A stretch of 64,000 bases of DNA from Dactylorhiza incarnata (taxonomy: Eukaryota > Streptophyta > Magnoliopsida > Asparagales > Orchidaceae), in assembly GCA_033032865.1 (NCBI GenBank), contig JAWHQI010000121.1, positions 3,906,001 to 3,970,000 of the forward strand. Direction: 5' to 3'. The notes below the pieces were generated by a model, which ran no database searches, was not told the DNA's origin, and saw only the letters and a list, made by a program, of their open reading frames with translations. A program made the position numbers and the translations under genes. Below, one piece after another: positions 56,428 through 64,000 of this stretch (position 1 is the first letter of the stretch; every line of letters begins with the position of its first letter).

Positions 56428-58536
56428 TCACGAAAGGAATAAAACTTGTTCCTTTTCAGGAGACACCACATCATGAGAAAAATATAATTTCAGTCGATGA
56501 CCATTCACTTTAAATTCACCCTTATCTGGGTGCGAAATTAAAACAGTTCCGTAAGGAAAAACTTCTTTGACCGTAAACGGCCCAGACCATCGAGATTTAA
56601 GTTTGCCAGGAAAAAGACGTAATCGTGAATTAAAAAGGAGAACTTGATCGCCTGGTTTAAATATTTTAGGGTGGCGCAAGTTCTTATCGTGATAAAATTT
56701 CGTACGTTCCTTATAAAGTTTGTTATTTTCATAAGCAAACGCTCGCCACTCGTCGAGTTCATTTAATTGATTTTTTCTATGCTCGCCGACTGAGTGCGGA
56801 TCAAAATTAAAAAAATTCAGTGCCCAATACGCGCGGTGTTCTACTTCTACCGGGAGATGACATGATTTTCCATAGACCAATCGGAAGGGAGTACAACCGA
56901 TAGCGGTCTTGTACGCCGTCCGATAGGCCCAAAGAGCATCGTCTAATTTTAAGGACCAATCTTTACGAGAAGTAGAAACAGTTTTTTCTAAAATTCTTTT
57001 GAGTTCCCGATTAACTACCTCGACCTGACCGTTAGTTTGGGGGTGATAGGCGGTGGAAAGTTTATGCGTAACGCCATATTTAGTTAGAACTTTGGTGAGT
57101 TGGGCGTTGCAAAAATGACTTCCCCTATCACTAACGATTGCTCGAGGAAAACCAAAACGTGAAAACAATTTTTTAAGAAATGAAATCACAATGCGGGCAT
57201 CATTGCTTGGAAGATCTTGGGCCTCTGCCCATCGAGAAACATTATCTACCGCGACTAAAATATATTTATTACCTAAACTTGAAGGAAACGGTCCGACAAA
57301 GTCGATGCCCCATAAGACAAAAACCTCGCACTCCAAAAAATAATTTTGTTCCATTTCATTTTTATTCGATATGTTTCCGGTCCGTTGGCATCGATCACAC
57401 CCGCTCACAAAGGTTTGAGGATCTTTGAATATGCTTGGCCAATAAAAGCCAGCACTAAGTACTTTGTGGGCGGTGCGGTTTGCTTGATAATGCCCGCCAG
57501 TCGGGCTTTCATGAACATGTTTTAAGATTTGTTGTCCTTCTTCCCGGGAAACGCATCTTCTTACCACCTGGTCTGCACGTATGCGAAATAGAAAGGTGTC
57601 CTCCCAAAAATAATACTTCAACTCAGAAAAGCATTTCTTCTTTTGCTGAGTCGAGTATTCTTTTGGGAGGACGCGGGCCACAAGATAATTGGCCAGATCG
57701 GCAAGCCAGGGAGTAGAAGAAGAAATATTTAAAAGTTGTTCATCCGGGAAAGAATCATTAAGAAAATTTTCATTTAACATACCTATTTCGGGGTTTTCTA
57801 ATCGAGAAAGATGACCAGCCGCTAGGTTTTCCGCTCCTTTCTTATCCCGGATCTCCAAGTCGAATTCTTGAAGTAAGAGGATCCAACGGATGAGATGCGG
57901 GTTGGCGTCCAGTTTAGAAAGAAGGTACTTCAAAGAGGAATGATCCGTAAAAACTATAACTTTGGAAAGCGTAATATACGGTCGAAATTTATGAAAAGCA
58001 AAAATAATTGCTAAAAGTTCTTTTTCAATTGTTGTGTAGTTTTCTTGCGCCGAGTTAAGAGTCTTGCTAACGTAATAGATTGGGTGGAAATTTTTATTAA
58101 TCCGTTGTCCTAGCACCGCACCTACCGCAGAGCTACTCACATCGCACATTATTTCAAACGGCAAATCCCAGACCGGAGCAATCATAATCGGAGCGTTAAT
58201 TAATTTAGATTTTATTACTTCAAAAGAAGCTAAACATGATTCGTCAAAATTAAAAAGAGTGTCTTTTTCTAAAAGCTGGGTTAGAGGCTTGGTGATTTTT
58301 GAAAAGTCCTTAATAAAGCGCCGATAAAACCCCGTGTGGCTTAGTAAACTTCTAATCGCTCTAATGTTCGTAGGCGGCGACAGTTTTTCGATCACCTCGA
58401 CCTTAGCTTGATCGACCTCGATTCCCTTAGCAGAAATTTTATGACCTAGAACTAGACCTTCTCGTACCATAAAATGGCACTTCTCCCAGTTTAAGACTAA
58501 GTTTGTTTCTTCGCAGCGTTCTAAAACCTTAGCCAA
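56428..58536 (-). pseudogene. Athila 3 pol: end of RT, RNase H, integrase
   Basis: 702 open codons in the same frame as the preceding RT. RT thumb words (KCHFMVREGLVLGHKIS) lead into RNase H ([38 protein letters not shown]). The last RNase H acidic site reads AAGHLSRLE, with Gly where the family has Asp. Integrase has HHCC (HVHESPTGGH; GCDRCQ) and the triad D412, D470 and E506 (35 residues between the last two). The C-terminus is KSRWSGPFTV...[12 protein letters not shown], with no chromodomain. It is separated from upstream pol only by a TGA. Confidence 0.95.
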
Positions 58537-58545
58537 CTTTTCTAA

Positions 58546-60192
58546 TCATAAAGAAAATGAATCACCAAAAACCGAAAAGTCATCCACAAATATTTCCATT
58601 ATATTTTCTACATATTTATCGAAAATGGCCAACATACACCTCTGAAAGTTAGCAGGTGCGTTGCAAAGGCCGAAAGGCATCCTACGGTAAGCGAAAGTAC
58701 CAAAAGGGCAAGTAAATGTTGTCTTCTCTTGGTCCTCGGGTGCGATAGGGATTTGGAAATACCCCGAGAGACCGTCGAGAAAGCAATAAAAACTATGCCC
58801 AGATAAACGTTCTAAAATTTGATCGATAAAAGGGAGGGGAAAATGATCCTTATGAGTGACGTCATTAAGCTTACGATAATTGATACACATTCTCCATCCC
58901 GTTACCGTTCTAGTCGGGATTAAATCGTTATTCTCGTTCGCTACTACCGTGATCCCACCCTTTTTAGGAACAACCTGAACGGGACTAACCCACTTACTAT
59001 CTGAGATTGGATAAATTATCCCCGCATCTAACAACTTAAGCACCTCTCCCTTAATGACCTCTTTCATGTTTGGATTAAGACGACGTTGAGGTTGGATTAC
59101 AGTTTTTGAATCATTTTCAACAAAAATTCTGTGGGTGCAAAAAGAAGGGCTTATGCCAGAAATGTCGGAAATTTGCCACGCTATAGCTCGACGATGCTTT
59201 TGTAGCACTTCGATCAGTTGATCGTTCTCGGATTGAGAAAGAAAAGCCGAGATTATAACGGGCAATTTAGAATTTTTTTCTAAAAAAGCGTACTTAAGAT
59301 GATCGGGGAGTGGTTTGAGTTCAAGAGAGGGTGGTTCATCGTAAGAATTTTTTAAAACTTTTTCTTTTTCAAAAATAAGATTTTCAAAATTTTTTTGTCT
59401 AAAAGTTGGTGGATTTTCAAAATTTTTTTGCACAGACATAACCGTGTCTTCAAAAATATTTGGAGAACTTTCAGAAAAGGAGGAAGAAAAATCATTTGAA
59501 GAAACATTAGAAAGAAGAAATGAGGAATTATCATTAATCTCATCAAGAAAGAAACATGAGTCGTCGTTTTTTAAAGAATTTTTCATTGAATCATTAATAG
59601 AAAATGCGACCTCATCATCCCCTACACGCAGAAGAAGCTTCCCGTTACTCACATCAATAACCGCTCGAGAGGTGGCTAAGAAGGGATGACCAAGGATAAG
59701 AGGGACTTCGACGTCCTCTTCGATATCGAGAATGACAAAATCCACCGGGAAGATGAATTTGTCGACCTTCACTAATACGTCCTGAACAATTCCTAGTGGA
59801 TACTTGATCGACCGATCAGCTAATTGGATACTCATACGCGTAGGGCTGAGAGTGCCCAATCCTAGCTTCTTAAACAAAGAAAAAGGCATCAAATTGATGC
59901 TCGCACCCAAATCCGCTAACGCGTTTCTCATGAAAAGATTACCAAAAACGCATGGAATAGAAAAGCTACCCGGATCTTTTATCTTTTTAGGGAGATTAGT
60001 ATTTTTAATAACCGCCGAGCACTCTTCATTTAACGTTACATGAGATAAATTTTCCAGTTTCTTTTTGTTTGTTAGCAAATCCTTAAGATATTTAGCGTAC
60101 TTAGGCATTTGACTAATTGCTTCATGAAAGGGTAAATTTATGTGGATTTGCTTAAACATTTCCAGAAAACGTTGGTAACGGTCATCTAGCAT
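58546..60192 (-). pseudogene. Athila 3 pol: protease and reverse transcriptase
   Basis: 548 codons. The protease site is ADLGASINLMPFSLF (Asp94); the DLGA form is normal for Athila. ILGHPFLATSRAVIDV ends protease. A linker of about 130 residues rich in Asn, Ser and Phe precedes RT (PQRRLNPNMKEVI; CINYRKLN; FLDGLSGYFQI; RMPFGLCNAPANFQ; IFVDDFSVFG), with catalytic Asp residues present. The frame stops at TGA 58546-58548, and RT continues after it in the same frame. This is a single nonsense change in otherwise open pol. Confidence 0.95.
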
Positions 60193-60213
60193 ATCCTTCC
60201 TAAGCTTAGCGGG

Positions 60214-60525
60214 TTAGGGCGGCGGAGGAAATTCTTTTAAAATCTCATTACTTTGAAGATTATCTTTTTCTTTTTCAAAAATATTTTTTTCTTTTTCACT
60301 TCCTAAATCAGTTTCCTTAATGATTACTTGTTCATAATCAGCATGAGAGGCAATAACCTCTGGCTCTTCCCTTGTGGTGGGCTCGTGGACTACTTTGCCG
60401 CTCCGAAGGGTGATCGCTTTCGCGTGTTCCCTTGGGTTTGGCTCAGTATTTGAGGGAAAAGTCCCAGGTGGTCTCTCGTAGATAGCCTTAGCTAGTTGGC
60501 CGACCGTGGTTTCAAGATTTTTCAT
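60214..60525 (-). pseudogene. Athila 3 gag-pol linker segment
   Basis: It encodes METTVGQLAKAIYERPPGTFP-like sequence and AKAITLRSGKVVHEP, the LRSGK motif found in Athila polyproteins, then a Lys/Glu stretch ending in EFPPPP. A TAA separates it from protease (60192) and a TAG from gag (60556), both in the same frame as their neighbours. Confidence 0.85.
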
Positions 60526-60558
60526 TGATCCTGTTAAATTTCTAATGGTCGCCTCGTT

Positions 60559-61798
60559 CTAATTTATATATTTAGAAAGCATTTCCTCCAAAGATGGAGG
60601 TTTTGGAAAATTTTGATTTTGGTTTTGTGGTGGTGGTGGAGTGAAATCTTGTGGTGGACGTGCGGCGTTTGCGGGATTACTCCACGAAAAATTTGGATGA
60701 TTACGCCATCCGGGGTGATACGAATTAGACGCAACATTAAAACCAGGAGGAGCAGAAAAAGCAGAAAAATTAGAAAAATTGTTTTGAGCAGGCCTGGGTA
60801 TGTTCCCCAGATAATCCACCTGCTCGGCAGCAGCAGCATTTGCATTTTCATGTACCTGAATAGCGGAGGCAGCAGTCATCTCTGTTACTTTCTTGTTTAG
60901 CATCTCTACTTGAAGCGCCAGTTGGGACACGGAGTCCACTTCGTAGATACATGCAGGTTTAATTGAGCGAGAACTAGGCGAATTCCACTGATAGGTGTTC
61001 ATCGCCATGTCCTCGATAAGCTCAAGAGCACCCTCCAAAGTTTTTCGGTTCAAAGAACCACCGGATGCGGCGTCTATCATTTGCTTTATCTCTTGATTTA
61101 GCCCGTTATAGAATGTCTGAACCTACAACCATACAGACAGAGCATGATGGGGGCAGCGTCTTAAAAGTTCTTTGAACCTCTCCCAAGTGTCATAGAGGGT
61201 CTCAGAATCGATTTGACTAAAAGAACAAATATCAGTTCGAAGTTTAGCAGTTTTAGCGCGGGGGGGGGGGGGGGGGGGAATACCTAACAAGAAATTTTTT
61301 TGTTAAAATGTCCCAAGTAGTGATTGACCCTCTTGGGAGAGAACTCAACCACTGTTTGGCTTTTGTTCTTAAGGAGAAGGGGAAGAGTCTTAGCCTAATC
61401 GCATTGTCTGAGACACCATTAATTTTGAAGGTATCACAGATCTCATGGAAGCTAGTAATATGCAAGTTCAGATCTTCATCTGGTAATCCGTCGAACTGCG
61501 CATATTGCTGCACCATTTGTATAGTGCCTGGCTTAAGCTCAAAATTATTGTTCGCAATTGCAGGTCGAACAATGCTTGATTCTGTCCCCTCCAGGTTGGG
61601 TATAGCATAATCAGACATAGTCCTTTGCTGAACGATACCTGGGTTGGGATCTCCCATTTCAGAATTAAGATCACAATCACCGTTAGAATCCTCAACCGTA
61701 TCCTGAGAAGTGGAACCTCCGAATAGTAAATTTCTCTGAAAGGAGCGTTCGATTTCTGGGTCCAAATCAACAAGTAACGACGAATTCGTGCGGGTCAT
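60559..61798 (-). pseudogene. Athila 3 gag, broken by a homopolymer run and a stop
   Basis: ATG at 61798 (MTRTNSSLLVDLDPEIERSF) opens the first 181 codons, with the Athila gag core DNAIRLRLFPFSLRTKAKQW and ITTWDILTKKFLVRY. A run of 19 Gs on the plus strand (61260-61278) then shifts the frame. Gag continues in another frame with ETLYDTWERFKELLRRCPHH, QTFYNGLNQ and MIDAASGGSLNRKTLEGA, interrupted by TAG at about 61120. A Pro/Asn-rich tail ends at 60559. Gag forms the capsid and binds RNA; this copy is disrupted chiefly by the run. Confidence 0.92.
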
Positions 61799-62125
61799 GC
61801 ACTAGCAGAAAGAAATGGGAAAGAGGGAAAATGAACGAAAGTGAAGGAAAACCAAAATAAAAAAGGATGATGGTGATTTTTTTCTCTTTTCCTTTTTTAG
61901 AAGGATTATATTAGGCGGATTATATTAGTCCTGGACTTCCCGAGATCTGCCCTGTGAGGGGTTTGCAACGGTACTAGAGGCTATGATGGGAATTCAAGTC
62001 CAAAGCGTCCTTTCCAGGAATTTAGGTGGGATAGAAAAACGATGATGTGGGTTGATTATAATATATAATAATAATTTTTTTTTGTAGAAGTAATAGCGAC
62101 GGCGTTTTCTTAATATTGACAAAAT
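61799..62125 (-). other. Athila 3 leader between primer site and gag
   Basis: About 330 bp of untranslated, A/T-rich sequence. GTCCTGGACTTCCCGAG (61930) resembles a string near 11970 in the chromovirus LTR. No ORF. Confidence 0.7.
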
Positions 62126-62143
62126 TCCCCGGCAACGGCGCCA
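62126..62143 (-). other. Athila 3 primer-binding site, Asp-tRNA type
   Basis: The minus strand reads TGGCGCCGTTGCCGGGGA, identical to Athila 1, six bases from the LTR. Confidence 0.95.
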
Positions 62144-62149
62144 AAAACT

Positions 62150-63839
62150 TGGTGGGCAAAATTATGACTATCAACCCGAAGAGGCAAGTGTACCTATCGA
62201 ATTGTAGTACCAAGGTCGTATTTAAACACGGGGCTGTCAAGTATTACTACTCACGCTTCCAACTATTATCCTACCGTACGATTGGTTGATGATTTTGAGA
62301 ATTTTTAAATTAAACTACGAGATTACTTGAACGGAAATTCAGAAGAGAAAACTAGTGTTCGATCAAAGAATCACCATGAAAAGAGACGAGAGAGAAATAA
62401 AATTTAGTTCTACGATTGCAAAATAATTCTTGACCGTGACGGTTCCGAAAATGAGAGATAGTCTCGCTAGAGCACTAAATCTCCTAACTTAAAGACGGTT
62501 TAATCGGAATCTCTTCGCAAATCAAACAGGCCTAAACTCGCATTATCGAAGTGAACCGCGCTATTGGATTTGACTCCAATCCGGAGGATTTATGTCATCC
62601 TATCTCTAGGGGTGCGTGCAACTCCTTCCTTCTTTGAGCGATCTTTCAAGTCAATGAGTCTCTCGACAACTATGAAATGAGATCAAGGGCCTACTACCGT
62701 ATACCGGAAATACGGAGTCGACGCAAAATATTTCAAAGAAGGATCGAGAATAATTTAAACAAAAGCAAAACTAAGACATAAAAAATAATCTCATCTCAAT
62801 TCATGGATCATCGTGCTCGAACGCTGAAGAAAATTAGCTACTCATAATCGAAAGAGAAACGACAATATTGTAGAAAGAAAACATTTTCATTGATAAATAA
62901 AAGAGGAGTACAATAAGAAAATTACAAGGACAATAATATTCTTAGAAAATAAAAGTACAAAACATGGAAAATAAAAGCTTGAAAAAGTAAAACTCTCTTG
63001 ATCTCTTCCTTGCTCTCTTGCCAAAAGTTCCTCTAAAGCATGAGGGGTGGGTTCCTTTTATAGATGGAGAGGGAAGGTTCTAGAAATCTCAAGAGAAGAG
63101 GGAGGCCACGGGGTGGTCGTCCACATGCATGGGAAGGGGAGTTGAAGGTAATAATGAGGGGAGAGAAGAGAGAAAAGAGGGATCAAATCCAATGCATGTT
63201 ATTTAAAAGAAATAAAGAGAGAGAGAAAGGTTCATGCATGAGAAATAAAAGAGAGAGAGAAAGGTTTTAATAAAGAAAAAGAGGAGAGAGGAGGGGGAGT
63301 TCGGCCAAGCATGTGCATGAATGATACTAAATGGAAATGAATATTAAAAAGGGAGAGAGAGAGATTTCGGGCATGCATGGGCCATGCAAAGGTGGTGGTG
63401 GGCTGCATTATGAGTTGCGGTTTTGGGATGGGCTTGGACAGCTCGGTTTTGACAAGGAGGGTTGCACCATATGGAGGTCGGTTTGCATACTTGAGCTTGG
63501 GAGCTGCTCCAAATGAAGAGGGGGGCTCGGTTTTGTACTTGGGAGCTGCTCCAAATGAAGGGCTGCACCATGAAGCTTCAAATCCTACAACATAACAAAA
63601 ATAAAATTAGTTTTATAAGAAATTAAAAGCAAAGTAACAACATAAAATAACATAAAATAACAACATTAGATAACCAACATAAAATAACAACATTATAAAA
63701 CAAACATAAAATAACAACATGAAAACATAAAATAACAACATTAAAGCTTAACAAACATAAAATAAAAAGAAAATATAGTTAAAACTAGGGAAATTTAAAC
63801 TAAACTAACCTAAAAATGATGACTAAAAACTAGTCATCA
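62150..63839 (-). repeat. Athila 3 5' LTR
   Basis: 1690 bp. It contains ATTGGATTTGACTCCAATCC (plus), the complement of the U5 word shared with Athila 1. Confidence 0.95.
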
Positions 63840-63844
63840 ATAGC

Positions 63845-63961
63845 TGAATGCATAGTTATTATAAATATTTTTATTGTGTGTGCATAATATATATAGAAAA
63901 GTTTTAAACTCTATTCACCCCCACTCTAGAGAATATTCAGAGGACTCAGTGTGCACTTTCA
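63845..63961 (+). repeat. Copia B 3' LTR, segment 2 (end)
   Basis: It resumes after ATAGC 63840-63844 and contains CTATTCACCCCCAC, equivalent to the Copia A LTR end. The terminus at GCACTTTCA (63961) is a guess by analogy. Confidence 0.6.
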
Positions 63962-64000
63962 CCTTCCTTAGTCGTCTCTCAATGTTACTCTTATTAACTT
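63962..64000. other. Right edge, unassigned
   Basis: The last 39 bases are either the tail of the Copia B LTR or its flank. Nothing is recognisable. Confidence 0.4.

Larger units (their letters stand above)
52875..63839 (-). mobile_element. Athila element 3: full-length Athila-lineage element on the minus strand
   Basis: LTRs at 62150-63839 (5' in element sense) and 52875-54590 (3') both start TGGTGGGCAAAATTATG and end CTAGTCATCA on the plus strand. ATAGC flanks both sides (52870-52874 and 63840-63844). The Asp-tRNA primer site is adjacent to the right LTR. The interior, read leftward, has gag, protease, RT, RNase H and integrase. Pol holds only one stop across about 1250 codons; gag has a homopolymer shift and several stops. 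Confidence 0.95.
44106..63961 (+). mobile_element. Copia B: old SIRE-lineage copia element, host of Copia A and Athila 3
   Basis: Remnants in order are gag, protease, integrase, RT, RNase H, a post-pol ORF, a polypurine tract (51431-51440) and a 3' LTR. Gag starts in mid-domain because Copia A sits there. Every domain carries stops or frame changes, so it is the most decayed element. The LTR is broken by Athila 3 at 52875-63839 (ATAGC duplication). Its right end is placed near 63961 by analogy with the Copia A LTR end and is uncertain. Confidence 0.82.

Noticed and set aside
58546..60192. Protease site DLGA in Athila 3 (and 2) as a mutation of DSGA
   Set aside because: The DLGASINLMP form is the normal Athila sequence, unlike the DLG of Copia C, where relatives have DSG.

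Overview
This 64-kb window is plant repetitive DNA. I see no host gene, rRNA or tRNA. It is built from nested LTR retrotransposons, two solo LTRs and one non-coding DNA transposon. Plant origin is shown by Athila-lineage Ty3/gypsy elements with an Asp-tRNA primer site, SIRE-lineage Ty1/copia elements and a chromodomain-bearing Tekay-type chromovirus. The density and nesting fit an intergenic or pericentromeric region of a large flowering-plant genome. The species cannot be named from the sequence.

Layout, oldest to youngest as shown by who interrupts whom. Copia B (SIRE type, + strand, 44106-52869 and 63845 to about 63961) is the oldest host. Copia A (15530-44105) sits in the gag of B. A is interrupted by a Tekay-type chromovirus (minus strand, <1-15529) in its RNase H region, and in its 3' LTR by a PIF/Harbinger-like element (19085-22316) and by Athila element 2 (22941-43912). 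The chromovirus LTR region carries non-autonomous Athila element 1 (5985-11718). The Harbinger-like element carries a solo LTR (19799-21410). Athila 2 carries Copia C (22953-32262) in its 5' LTR and a second solo LTR (35190-37243) in its protease. Athila 3 (minus strand, 52875-63839) sits in the 3' LTR of B. Target-site duplications support seven insertions: GYCGG, TTA, GCGCG, AGCGC, TCCCA, GACAG and ATAGC. The left ends of the chromovirus, A and B lie outside the window.

Coding state. Nearly all gag-pol regions are broken. Copia C and Athila 3 are closest to intact: C has one in-frame stop and two one-base A-run shifts between gag and RNase H; Athila 3 has one stop in pol and several lesions in gag. 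The only intact, element-typical ORF is the gag-like 327-codon frame of Athila 1, which lacks all pol functions and would need enzymes from another element. Athila 3 has the same primer site and a related U5. Copia A carries a 698-codon post-pol ORF with two stops; Copia B has a degenerate ORF in the same place behind a strong splice-acceptor-like sequence.

The most unusual feature is a shared layout rather than a gene. Five LTR families (C, A, Athila 1, Athila 2 and the solo LTR at 19799) have a dense cluster of short, CpG-rich, self-complementary words just upstream of the TATA box, mostly with a family-specific word. Copia B and the second solo LTR have such clusters without a clear TATA box. 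In the SIRE copias the LTR word recurs just after pol (A, B, C) and inside gag just before the second zinc knuckle (B, C). Two elements also hold repeated hairpins whose stems differ by paired changes, suggesting conserved RNA structure.
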